Positions 12,340 through 23,211 of a stretch of 64,000 bases of DNA are shown one piece after another. The stretch lies in contig CM034549.1 in NCBI GenBank assembly GCA_020055645.1, positions 13,592,430-13,656,429 on the forward strand, written 5' to 3'. Both the position numbers and the translations under genes were made by a program. The notes under the pieces are model-generated. The model was not told the origin of the DNA, ran no database searches, and saw only the letters and a program-made list of their open reading frames with translations. Origin of the DNA: Tomocerus qinae. Lineage: Eukaryota > Arthropoda > Collembola > Entomobryomorpha > Tomoceridae. Positions within the stretch are counted from its first letter, which is position 1, and each line of letters begins with the position of its first letter.

Positions 12340-12708
12340 CAGAGTATAAAGTCGGCATGCCGTAAACTAATTTTCAATGCCGCATGCCGGAAACTACTTT
12401 AAACATAGTAAAATAACATATTTATTAACTGTTCATTTTTAAAATTGAATCTATGTATTTTATTTATTTTTTTAAAATCAAAAACGTTTCGTCAACTAAA
12501 GTCACAATTAATAGAAAACTAAAATAATTTATATTATTTCTGTCCTTATTATTGCAAGAAATTACAAATACTGCATTGATTTATCAGTAATTTTGAATTT
12601 AACTGCTTCTTGTGGCTAAAAATAGTTTTCGACATGCCGTAAAATAAATGCCAAATGCCGCAAATTCAATTTACGGAATGCGGCATTTACGGCACACTCG
12701 ATACTCTG
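12340..12708. mobile_element. hAT-like MITE with 8-bp target duplication
   Basis: The terminal repeat starts CAGAGTAT and its inverse ATACTCTG ends the element. The 8-mer TTTACACC occurs directly on both sides (12332-12339 and 12709-12716). The arms also share GCCGTAAA and ATGCCGCAT blocks. CAGnG ends with an 8-bp duplication are typical of the hAT superfamily. No coding capacity in 369 bp. Confidence 0.8.
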
Positions 12709-13295
12709 TTTACACCCGTCCCGGGAGTACGCAGTAACATCAAGATTCCTCTATATGACAACGGGTTAGAAGAAGCGGGAGTTCCGGATTCCACCAAAGC
12801 CACGGATTCCGTGGCAAACAAAATGCATTTGTAGAGCCAACCTAATCAAGACTTCCTGTATTCTATTCTTATTATTTCATAATAAGAGAATCAAGAGTCT
12901 GAGTAAAATGTTTTGAAAATCACCTTAGATACAGGGTATTTTTATTTAAAATCCCTCCCCTTCACCCTTCTTCTTAGCATAAATTGACACAAAACTGTAT
13001 ACCTTACAGTGGTACATAGTGATAATCGAGAAGTCCGGACAAAGAAGGGCGGATAATATTTTCAATAGACAATTTCCTTGGCAACTTAGCATTTTAAATG
13101 TTAGGTGAATGACATGTGACCCGAATTTCGACATCTAAAGAAATCGGACAAGCATCAAAATTTAAAATTATTGTCATCTTTCACCCATATTTGAGAAAAT
13201 TAAACAGAGAAAGCTTTTGGTGACTAAAAATGGATAAAAAGGTGGTCATTACCAGTTTACATCTTAGTAAGTTAAACCTACGACGAAAGCGCTCT

Positions 13296-15637
13296 ATAAC
13301 TTAGATTTAACAATAAATGAAGTTCGAAAGCGGTGTAAAAACAGTGGTCAGCCATACATTTCTTCTGCAGGAAACCCAGTTCCAGGGAAAGCACCGCCAG
13401 AGCAGACATGGCACTTGAAATATTTCGCTTGAAATAAATAGGTGAAATTTTTGAAATATTTCGCGAAATATTTCACTTACGCTTTCCTTGAAAAATGAAA
13501 TATTTGAAATAAATGAAATAAATAGGGTACATGGCATTTATTTCAATTTATTTCAATTTATTTCAAGTGAAATAAATTAACTGCGCATGTCTATACACAT
13601 GCGCGTTTAATTTATTTCATTTATTTCAAAAATTTCATTTATTTCATTTTTCGCGAAATATTTCAAATATTTCACTTTTCAAGAAATATTTCCTGAAAAA
13701 TGAAATAAATGCCATGTCTGCGCCAGAGGTAAACATTATATACCAATTTAAATTTATGCAAATTCCGATTTCGAGAAGTTAGTCGCAGAAAAGTTCATAC
13801 TTATGACGTTATTTTCCTTCCAGGGAAAAATTTGCAGTGATGGCTGTCAGAAAAGTGGATGTCTGTTAAGCAGTAATACTAAAGAAGAAATTTTTAGAAA
13901 ATACTAAGCTAACAGTAGTTATGATATACAAACCACCATCCTGATTTCATGCATAACAAGGGAGGATCCTAATTACAGGAATCATGACGGACAACTTAGC
14001 CAAAGATTAAACACATTTAAGTAAGTCAAATTAATAATACTACAGTAATAATAAATATATATTATATACCTGTTTATGATACATTATAATTTCTTCTTAA
14101 AAGGTATAACGTGCCTCACAATGGTGAAAAACATGATGTTTGTCAAACAACTTTCAAAAATGTGTTTAAAATCACAGAAAAAAGAATTCGTGTTATTCAA
14201 GAGAAGTTATTGCAAAATAAAATTTTCGGAAATGATCAAAGAGGAAAACACAACAATAGACCGCACAAACTAGATGAATACACGTTAGAATCGATACGAG
14301 GACATATCAATAGCTACCCTACAACTCTGTCTCACTACAAACGAAACGTCGGAAACCCACTCAGGGAGTATCTTCCACCAGGTCTAAATCTTAATAAAAT
14401 GTACAAAATGTATGTCGATGCTAACCAAGAAAATGTTCGTGCTGCGTTCCTCAAAGATGCGTATTCTATGGAACTTAAAAAATCAAAGTTACGGTTCGCT
14501 AAATTACGTTCAGACACTTGCAGTACTTGCGATAAGTTGTTTGTTGCAGAACGAAATGCAATAACTGAAGAAGAAAGAGGAAACTTAAGACTAGAAATAG
14601 AAAACCATCACGAAGTTACTAATACAGGGTACACTCAAATGAATGCTGACGTTTTATTAGCCCGTGCTGATGCCTCCGTAATTGTTTTATGCGTTGACCT
14701 ACAACAGGCTAGTTTTTTTAAATTTTGCATTCATTGTTACATTCAAAGCATTTTTCAATTTTATCAAAATTTCTAAAATACATTCTTTACTATTTAGGTC
14801 TTATTCAGTCCTACTTTACACCACAAGGAAATGTTCTTCATGAGGCAATTTTCTTCTTATAACTTGTGCATCCACAATGCAAAGACAGAAGACGCAACTA
14901 TGTGTTTTTGGTATGAAACTTTGGCTACAAGGGGATCCGAAGAAATAATTTCATGCTTGTGGCGATATATTAGAGAGAATTTCGAACCCTTGGCTGAAAA
15001 TCAAGACAGAAGATTGGTTCTTTGGAGCGATCGTTGTTCAGGGCAGAACAACAACTATGTTACATTGTGTTTTGCAAAATTTCTGATTCAACGAAAATAT
15101 TTTACTTTAGTAGATCAAAAGTTTTTATACACCGGGCATTCCTTTCTGATATGTGATCGTTTATTCGGAATGATTGAAAAACAGAAGAAGATTTGTAAAG
15201 TATACGTTCCGGCTGACTGGATCCGAGTTATTGAACAATCGAGGCCATCAAATCCATTTAAAATACAAGTCATGTTACGAGAAGATTTTTTGGCATTTGA
15301 CGACTTACTGGAGATTGTGCCTAAACCCCCATTATTAAAAATATCAAAATTTCTATGGTATAGAATGACTGCAGAAGACGTACCAGGGATTTATGCCAAA
15401 GAAAATCACGACCAAAACGCAAACTTCAATCGGTACCAGATTTCCCATCCGTTTGTGGCTGATATCCGTCACGATCATCGTGCGCCCTGGGAAAACATTT
15501 GGCTTGAAAATGTTGGATTTCGTGTGAGAAATCCAACAGATCTACCAATCGACGCTAAAAAATATACTGATCTCCTAAAAATGTTAAAATTCCTGGATCC
15601 AGAATATCGAGACTTCTATAGAAATTTACCCCACTAG
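13296..15637 (+). pseudogene. DUF7869-like transposase gene, disrupted
   Basis: Recognisable exons are: up to 13402 (RKRCKNSGQPYISSAGNPVP, then a MITE insertion), 13825-14020 (CSDGCQKSGC cysteine motif), 14104-14707 and 14798-15637. The start is not clear. The last two exons give a family-typical course: GKHNNRP, LSHYKRNVGNPLREYL, SDTCSTCDKL zinc-like motif, then VLCVDLQQ, LWSDRCSGQNNN and CDRLFGMIEKQK, which I take as the D, D and E of an RNase-H-like core. Damage: the MITE at 13403-13720, an in-frame TAA in exon 2 near 13904-13909, and a GC instead of GT donor after CAACAG at 14707. Exons 3 and 4 remain open to a stop at 15637. The nuclear transposase role is inferred from the inverted repeats. 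Confidence 0.75.
13403..13720. mobile_element. hAT-like foldback MITE inserted in the DUF7869 gene
   Basis: The element starts CAGACATGGCA and ends TGCCATGTCTG, and CGCCAGAG is duplicated directly at 13395-13402 and 13721-13728 (8 bp). The inside is built of many GAAATATTTC/GAAATAAAT motifs in both directions and is strongly palindromic. The insertion point is the very end of exon 1 of the host transposon gene. Confidence 0.85.
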
Positions 15638-15969
15638 TTTACTTTTCCGCAGTTCCATACAAGCACTGATCTTATCCAGTTAGAAGAATATGTCATAATA
15701 TTTGTTTATGTGATATAGTATTGTAAAGTTGTAAAGTTTTGCTGAGTTTCGTGAAAGCCTATTTTATTAAAAAATAACTATATTAAGCGATTTCGGGCAG
15801 TCATAGTTGCATGATTCCTACAATTGAAACTGTTTACAAAATGTTGACTCTATTGTCGGTTATGTAGGGATGGCTGTTTGGTGAACTTTCGGCCATAAAA
15901 TGAGAATTGCAATCACCATTTTTTGTTTACAAAATTTCTAGAAATTATCCGCCCTTATTTGTCCGGACT

Positions 15970-16280
15970 ACTGAATCATTATAGAAGAATACTTTAGTTA
16001 GCCAATTTATTCCAAAACGAAGGGGAGGGGAAAATGAGGGAAAAGACCCCAGACTAGAGCCAACCAAGGATAATAGAAGTATGAGCTCCTCCACCGTAAA
16101 ACGACAAATCTCAGTTGCTATAAAATAATATTTTGTTACTATGTTTGAAAATTGTTTTATTTACTAGGGAATTTAACCCTTTTATGCCGCGATATTTGAA
16201 ATTTACTACTAGTCTACACTTTATAGACTTTACACTTTACCAGTATTTTTAACTAAATTGTAATTTAATTTGATCAAACT
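15970..16280. other. Spacer between two DUF7869 copies, nothing recognised
   Basis: No gene or repeat identified. Confidence 0.5.
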
Positions 16281-16910
16281 ATGGAGTCTATTAAGATTAA
16301 GCTGTCACAAAAATTAATGACTCATCAAAACGTGGGGAAAAAGAGGAAAATTAAAGTAGATCAATGGTTAGACACTGAAGCCAAACTCAGGCGAAATTCC
16401 GGACTACCCTACCGCGGAAGGAATGGAAACGAAAATGTTGCAACTCGACCAACTGAGTCATTACTCAAGAAACGTAAGATTGTTGCACAAGGCATTTTAA
16501 AACAGAATGAATGTTTAGCATGTTAAAAACAGTACACAAATAATTATCAGAATGTCTTATGCATGGAAATCTATTGCAGGCAGGAAATCCGCTAAGGCAA
16601 TACCTAAATTCTGACCTAAATATATCTAGAATGTTTCGAATATATTGCGATTCAATGGGTGAAGACGTATTTTCACACGGCCGAGTCTACAGAGATAGTT
16701 TTAAAGAGCTGAATCTTAAATTTGGAGCCCCAAGAAGTGACACTTGCAGTAAATGTGATGAAATTTTTACTCAAATTTCAAACTTGAACATTTTAAAGCA
16801 GAAACTGGATTTTCTGAGTTGCGAAAGGATGCCGCAATAAGCAAATTGATTGAAAATTACATAGTTTTATCCGTCGATTTGCAAGCAGTATTAATCTTAT
16901 TTGCTACTTT

Positions 16911-17276
16911 TTTAGCTCGCCTGAATAAGGCAGCTTATAGAACCGCACAGTCTGTCCGTACGTCCGTACGTCCGTCCGTCCCCACGATAACTTTCGAAAG
17001 CAATGACGGATATTGACCAAACTTGGCAAAAACAATGCCTATGGACCACTGACGATCCCTATTGAATTGGGGGTAAATCGGTCCATAGGTTACTGAGATA
17101 CCGCGCGCTCACTTTGTCTTCATTTTGATAGTTAAAGTGAAAAATAGGTATTAAAAAGTTCAATTGCGTTTCCTATAAATTGTTAGCGTGATAGTATAAA
17201 ATATATCATACCGCTTCTACCAAATTTGAGATTTTATAATAAAGTAAATAAAACCAAAATATCACTGCTAAAGGAC
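16911..17276. mobile_element. DINE/HINE-like element, copy B head
   Basis: Starts TTTAGCTCGCCTGAATAAGG and shares the GTCC microsatellite, the ACGATAACTTTCGAAAGCAA core and the TTTGAGATTTTATAATAAAG segment with copy A. It breaks off near AGGACG, where LTR-type sequence begins. Its likely tail is at 21996-22755. It sits in the intron of the second DUF7869 copy. Confidence 0.6.
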
Positions 17277-18803
17277 GGTGTAAGGCCCTCAGAGCCATCT
17301 CCTATTTCCCACTAGGCCATCGGCTAACTAACTCCCGCATGCCCCGGCACAAACTAAAACACATCACCTTGCCGTGGAAGAACGAGGAAAACTTACAGAC
17401 CTGAGTGTGTGCAGATCAGTTGTTGTTGGAGTAGCGGAGCGGAACAAGCGGAGACTGGGAAGAAGCCTGGCGAGGACAGCCATAATTCATTTGATTTGTC
17501 TTATCCCTTCTAATTGGTTTCTATCTAATTGTTTACCTGTAAATAAAAGTGCACATCTTCCTAAACCATACTTACCTGTGGATCAGCTGCAACGGCATCT
17601 CATTACTTTGGAAACTGGGTCATTTTGGTAGGGTAAGGCATAGCATCGCACGAAACACAATATCATTATACCTATTGGCCAATCACATTAATACATGTAA
17701 TAATAACATAATATATTATAGTGAATCTGGTCATGTCAATGCACATCATAGTCCTCATAATAATATTATGTAGTGTGATACAGGTTACAGGCTAAAGGCG
17801 TAACCCATACCACTTCAATTGTCGCCCATACGTGGTTGGATCTTCCGAGACAGAGTCCATTCTAATCTAAATCAAATTAATCTATTCTAAACCATTTTTC
17901 TTTACAATTACCTACAATTAAATCTTTAATATTTAATTAAACCTTGGTATGATGTTTGTGTCCACAAAATTCTAATTGTTCTTGATATTTTCAGGTTATT
18001 TTATAGCTGTTCGCAGTGACGTAATAAGTACGCCCATAGCAAAACGGCTACAAATAACCAATACTTAAGGACCATAAAACACACACATAAACACGACTAC
18101 AGGATCAGGTACAAACAAAAATACAATTACGCTATTTTATTATTCCATAAAAACATCACATTCATTTTATTAGTACTATATGTAATTTATTATATACAAT
18201 ATTCCTTATAACAATATAATACTGCGCCTGTGGCGCCAAACTTACTTTAATTTCGAACGACGGACAGTCGAGGGATACAGTACATTCCCTTTCAAGTTAA
18301 ATTAACAAAGCCACGACGGCTATATTCAAATCATTTTAAACTCCTTGTCTCCCCCGCTCCTACTCCAACTCACTCAAACATTCCTAACAAAACCTTAATT
18401 TAGATTTTACTCAAATTTTCATTTAAATAATTGAGTAGTCGCCGCCATAGTGAATGGTGCTGACATTTTTCAGTCTTTCGTTTATATGACGTATATAGTA
18501 CATTACACATACAGTCATTTACCAATATAACAAATAGTACTGACATTTTTTAAACTTTTCCTATTTAATTAATGTAGTACATTTCATTTACATTCATGCA
18601 CGGCCATAGCAAATGGTGCGCAATTTGCTTTGACATCACTAACTCTTACTACATTTTACATAGTCACAGTTAGTGATATAAACAAATTACTACCTATTCC
18701 AATACATACAGCTTGACTCTCCCTAGTACAGCAACTACGTTGCTTCGCCAGAGTTACTGGTGCATAATATTCATACAAACTTATTTATCTAATTGCCTTA
18801 TGC

Positions 18804-20198
18804 ATGAAGAAGTCCTACGCTTATCAGTATAGAAACAGAGACCAAAGACAAGCCAATTACAACAAAAATCGAGACATTTCACAGAAAAGCCCACCAAAGG
18901 CTAAGGCTAAAGCGAAGAAAATTGGTCAAACTACTTCCATACCTAGTAACCCACCCTCTCCGACATCAAGTCAACAAACTTCAACTGCCACAACGATGTC
19001 TATCCCAATACCAGCAACTCTTACTGCAGGACTATCTCCACAGGGAATAACCGATTTACAAAACTACATCGCAGCCATTACCCAAGTAGCAGTCACTGCT
19101 GCATCAGCCCACCCGCAACAAACAGTAAATTTATATGCGCCAAATGCAAATGTCAAAATCCCAGAATACAAGCCAAAAGAAATGACTGCACAGACCTACC
19201 TCGTGGATTTGGAAAGATACTTCAAGAGTCAAAACTACAAGGACACAGACTACCTGAACATGCTTACTACGGTTCTACCCAAGGATAATAAACAATGGTG
19301 GGACCTGAAAAAAGATGGAATTGCAGATTGGGATGAATTCAAGATTGCCTTCCAAGCTAAATACGACACGCCTGCACATCAAGCAGAAAGAGCGCGACTT
19401 CTTTATTCACGTCGACAGCATATCAATGAACCTTTGGAGTCCTATGTGTACGACATGCTAACCCTAGCAAAACAGGTAAACCCTACAGAAGACGAAGCAG
19501 TATCAGTTGAACGTATACTTTCAACTTTGACACCACGCCTAAGACTTGCAATTCCCAATATTCATCCATTGACTGCTAACAACTTAATTCAGAAAGCCAC
19601 GCAAGCTCTCAAGAATCTTAGAGACGAGGACAATTATTACAAGCGACAGACAGATTTACCACCAGTTACAAGACAGGAAGCGGAGCAAAGAAAGCAACAA
19701 CAAAATGCTAGTGAACGCAACGATCATCACACACCCTACACTCAAAACTACAATTCCAAATCAAACAATTTTCATGGCCCTGATCACAACTATTTCGACA
19801 ATGGAATTCACCAATCACATCTAAACAATCCTACAGACAATTATCAACGCTACACACCTAACAGTCACAATAGCCACGCAAATGGTCATGACTTTCAACA
19901 AAATTCCTACCAACCCAATGCAAAATCTAGCAGTTCTACACATCAAAATTCGTCACACTCAACTGAGAGCAGAGAGATTAGATGCAGACGGTGCACTGGT
20001 GTTGGACATTATGAACGTCAGTGTCCAAGTAGCAGTGGAATTGTCCTTCCACTAGTGGATTCTTGCCACAGTCAGTGGTGCGAAAATGGTCAACAGGACC
20101 AAGAAGATATGGAAGAAGAGCAGATCGAAAACGAAAATGGTACTTTAAGTCAACCAGAAACCGCATCCATTTATCCCTCTTTAAACTTCCTCAAATAA
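18804..20198 (+). CDS. gag: Retrotransposon Gag polyprotein with CCHC zinc knuckle
   Basis: The 464-residue frame shows the retrotransposon Gag fold signature (YLVDLERYFKSQNYKD, QWWDLKKDGIADWDEFKIAF, YSRRQHINEPLESYVYDML; residues about 130-230). An Asn/His/Gln-rich linker follows, then a CCHC knuckle CRRCTGVGHYERQC near residue 395. The N-terminus is Pro/Ser/Thr-rich with Lys runs. Gag forms the virus-like particle and binds the element's RNA. The frame is intact, but no downstream protease or reverse transcriptase survives, so it could only be used in trans. It is closest to Ty3/gypsy-type Gag by eye; clade not certain. Confidence 0.8.
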   Translation: MKKSYAYQYRNRDQRQANYNKNRDISQKSPPKAKAKAKKIGQTTSIPSNPPSPTSSQQTSTATTMSIPIPATLTAGLSPQGITDLQNYIAAITQVAVTAASAHPQQTVNLYAPNANVKIPEYKPKEMTAQTYLVDLERYFKSQNYKDTDYLNMLTTVLPKDNKQWWDLKKDGIADWDEFKIAFQAKYDTPAHQAERARLLYSRRQHINEPLESYVYDMLTLAKQVNPTEDEAVSVERILSTLTPRLRLAIPNIHPLTANNLIQKATQALKNLRDEDNYYKRQTDLPPVTRQEAEQRKQQQNASERNDHHTPYTQNYNSKSNNFHGPDHNYFDNGIHQSHLNNPTDNYQRYTPNSHNSHANGHDFQQNSYQPNAKSSSSTHQNSSHSTESREIRCRRCTGVGHYERQCPSSSGIVLPLVDSCHSQWCENGQQDQEDMEEEQIENENGTLSQPETASIYPSLNFLK

Positions 20199-20334
20199 TT
20201 GTTTTCCTTAATTCAACTTCTTTCACTCCCAATAACATAACATTTTGGTATAGCTACATGTAGGGTTGCATTTAGGATTAGCATTCGGTCCATGTTAGCA
20301 GTTGTTTCCTCGGTCTCACCCCAGCAATAGGAAT

Positions 20335-20430
20335 ATTAGGCTCTCACGCCAATAATTGAAATATTTTGTACTAGGCTCACACGCCAATAATTAAAGTAAT
20401 TTGTATTAGGCTCTCACGCCAAAAATTTAA
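20335..20430 (+). repeat. Three tandem units of about 37 bp
   Basis: The units carry TAGGCTCTCACGCCAATAAT or close variants and lie between the gag fragment and HINE copy C. Origin unknown; possibly the 3' part of the LTR element. Confidence 0.6.
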
Positions 20431-20844
20431 GTCAACTGTTTCGGCGTTTCAACTGCGTGCGTCCGTCCGTTTACACGATAACTTTTGAAGACATTGATGG
20501 ATTTCAACTAAACTTGGCAAAAACATTGCCTATGGACCTGTGACAAAGCCTATTGAAAATGGGCCACATTGGTTCACAGGTTGCTGAAATGACGCGCGCT
20601 CACTTTGTCTTCATTTTGATACTCAAAATGAAAATGTGACATTAAATGGACATTAAAAGTTCAAATGTGCTTCCTATGGATTGTTAGCGGGATAGTACAT
20701 AATATTAAGTGCCGCTTCGACCAAATTTAAGATTTTATAATAAAGTAAATAAAACTGGAAAATATCTATTATAGGACGAAAATAAATCTATTTCGCATTT
20801 ATATGCAAATAGATAGTTAAATTTATATTTTTCGAATTGCTTTC

Positions 20845-21720
20845 CATTATGATAGCCAACATTAATCAATTTTGATTTTCTGTTGATTTTCATACTCAAC
20901 ATTAATAAAATTTGATTTTCTGTTGCTTTTCATAGTCAACATGATTAAATTTTGATTTTCTGTTGATTTTCATAGTCAACAATTATCTATTTTGATTTTC
21001 TGTTGATTTTCATAGTCAACAATTATCTATTTTGATTTTCTGTTGATTTTCATAGTCAATAATTATCAATTATGATTTTGTGTTGATTTTCATTGTCAAT
21101 CTTAATCTATTTTGTGTTTCTGTTGATTTTCATACTCAACATTAATAAAATTTGACTTTCTGTTGCTTTTCATAGTCAACATGATTAAATTTTGATTTTC
21201 TGTTGATTTTCATAGTCAACAATTATCTATTTTGATTTTCTGTTCATTTTCATAGTCAACAATTATCTATTTTGATTTTCTGTTGATTTTCATAGTCAAT
21301 AATTATCAATTATGATTTTGTGTTGATTTTCATTGTCAATCTTAATCTATTTTGTGTTTCTGTTGATTTTCATAGTCAACAATTATTTACTTTGATTTTC
21401 TGTTGATTTTCATAGTCAACAATTATCTATTTTGGTTTTTTTGTTGATTTTAATAGTCAACAATTATCTATTTTGATTTTCTGCTGATTTTCATAGTCAA
21501 TAATTATCAATTTTGATTTTCTGTTGATTGTCATTGTCAATCTTAATCTATTTTGAGTTTCTGTTGAATTTCATAGTCAACAATTATCTATTTTGATTTT
21601 CTGTTGATTTTCATAGTCAACATTAATCTATTTTGATTTTCTGTTGATTTTCATTGTCAGGATTAATCTATTTTGAGTTTCTGTTGATTTTCATAGTCAA
21701 CGTTAATCTGCTTTGATTTT
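20845..21720. repeat. 40-bp minisatellite, about 22 units, in HINE copy C
   Basis: The unit is close to TTTTGATTTTCTGTTGATTT followed by TCATAGTCAACATTAATCAA. A six-unit (240-bp) block at about 20881-21120 is repeated almost exactly at 21121-21360, i.e. a higher-order repeat. Open frames across it are by-products of the unit. Confidence 0.9.
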
Positions 21721-21728
21721 CTATTGAC

Positions 21729-21955
21729 TTTGATGGTCAACATTCATACATTTTGACTTTGATACTCAATATTAACCAATAAATATGAAAATAAACCTGT
21801 TTCTATTATTAATAGAATAACTGTGTACACGGTCCCCTTCACTTTGATGGTCAACATTCATACATTTTGACTTTGATACTCAATATTAACCAATAAATAT
21901 GAAAATAAACCTGTTTCTATTATTAATATAATAACTGTGTACACGGTCCCCTTCA
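21729..21955. repeat. Direct duplication of about 114 bp
   Basis: The segment beginning TTTGATGGTCAACATTCATA and ending GTACACGGTCCCCTTCAC occurs twice in tandem (21729-21842, 21843-21955) with one visible difference (AATAGAA versus AATATAA). Confidence 0.9.
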
Positions 21956-21992
21956 CTCAGGCGAGCTTCTGTTACGGCTTGCCGTAGGTTTT

Positions 21993-22545
21993 AAAGTTAA
22001 TATTAACCGATTTTGATTTTCTTTTGATTTTAATACTCAATATTAGTCAATTATGATTTTCTGTTGATTTTCATAGTCAACATTAATCAATTTTGATTTT
22101 CTGTTAATTTTCATAGTCAACATTAATCATTTTTGATTTTCTGTTGATTTTCATAGTCAACATTAATCAACTTTGATTTTCTGTTAATTTTCATAGTCAG
22201 CATTAATCATTTTTGATTTTCTGTTGATTTTCATGGTCAACATTAATCAACTTTGATTTTCTGTTGATTTTCATAGTCAACATTAATCAACTTTGATTTT
22301 CTGTTGATTTCCATAGTCAACATTAATCAATTTTGATTTTCTGTTAATTTTCATAGTAACATTAATCAATTTTGATTTTCTGTTAATTTTCATAGTAACA
22401 TTAATCAATTTTGATTTTCTGTTAATTTTCATAGTAACATTAATCAATTTTGATTTTCTGTTGATTTTCATAGTCAACATTAATCAATTTTGATTTTCTG
22501 TTGATTTGCATAGTCAACATTAATCAATTTTGATGTTCTGTTGAT
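21993..22545. repeat. 40-bp minisatellite, tail of HINE copy B
   Basis: About 13-14 units of the same 40-bp repeat. Three consecutive 39-bp variants (one base lost, ATAGTAAC instead of ATAGTCAAC) near 22345-22460 show local unit duplication. Confidence 0.85.
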
Positions 22546-23211
22546 TTTTCAAATAATATAGCTTCGTTTCCTTATAATATCAATGTCTGAATTTTTAATA
22601 TGTCATAGCTACATATATAAAGACCCAATTCTGAAAGTTTGATCAAAATCCGTACGCTCGGTTTTGTGCTACGTTCGAGTACTTTTCGTCAACCAAAATG
22701 TGTACACGTTATTCTTTAATCAGGCGAGCTTCTGTTACGGCTTGCTGTAGGTTTATACTTTTATACACTAGATATAAAATTAATGACAACATGAATGAAT
22801 TTTCTTAGGTAATCAACATTCCAAAACTGACTAACAGTGAACAGTACTATAAACGCAAATATCCTTGCTACAATTTAGCAATCCATAGATCTAATACAGA
22901 ACAAACTACTATGTGTTTGTGGCATAAAATTGAGGGAAATAGAGGTGCGAGCGAAGTCTTTTCTTGCATTTTTAAATATTGCACAGAAAATTTCAATATT
23001 CTAGGATCAGACGAGACAAGAACTCTTATAGTATGTTCTGACCGCAGCAGCGGTCAGAACAATAATTTTGAAACAATATGCGGTTACCGAGTCTTAATTG
23101 CCCGTCGGTATTTCACAGAGGTATGATTATTTTGAAAATTTTGGCGAAAACTCAAATTGTTTAACAAAGATTATCTTTTTATTCTAGATTCAACAAAAGT
23201 TTTTATGTATC

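Larger units (their letters stand above)
13032..15969 (+). mobile_element. DNA transposon with 26-bp terminal inverted repeats, DUF7869-type
   Basis: The left end begins AGTCCGGACAAAGAAGGGCG (13032 on) and the right end is its inverse, CGCCCTTATTTGTCCGGACT (to 15969). About 26 bases match with one or two differences. Between them lies a multi-exon gene for a DUF7869-like protein. I could not find a convincing target duplication, and the flanks only show a weak inverted similarity. That a DUF7869-type gene sits exactly inside inverted repeats suggests that this protein family is a transposase. Confidence 0.75.
17280..20430 (+). mobile_element. Truncated LTR retrotransposon: putative 5' LTR, leader and gag
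   Basis: Foreign sequence begins TGTAAGGCCCTC directly after the copy B break. A possible LTR end (CCACTTCA) near 17816 is followed by TTGTCGCCCATACGTGG, a primer-binding-site-like segment. A second such motif, TGGCGCCAAACTT, is at about 18231. A long leader precedes gag (18804-20198). No pol, integrase or second LTR is present, and the 3' side runs into a short tandem repeat and then HINE copy C. LTR borders are tentative because no second LTR is available. Confidence 0.5.
20437..22755. mobile_element. DINE/HINE-like copy C followed by the tail of copy B
   Basis: A head-like segment (GTCCGTCCG then ACGATAACTTTTGAAGAC) starts copy C. It runs through a core and a long minisatellite to a complete tail with GCGAGCTTCTGTTACGGCTT ending near 21992. 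A second tail of the same kind ends at about 22755 after another minisatellite block. Two tails and two heads in this order suggest C and the LTR fragment inserted within B. Confidence 0.6.

Noticed and set aside
17374-17773. Two short frames in the putative 5' LTR
   Set aside because: No domain, no splice support, inside non-coding LTR-like sequence.
22283-22480. Minus-strand frame of repeated MKINRKSKLINVT
   Set aside because: By-product of the 40-bp minisatellite in its 39-bp variant region.
20845-22545. CRISPR-like array
   Set aside because: Units are contiguous 40-bp minisatellite without unique spacers, in a eukaryotic genome.
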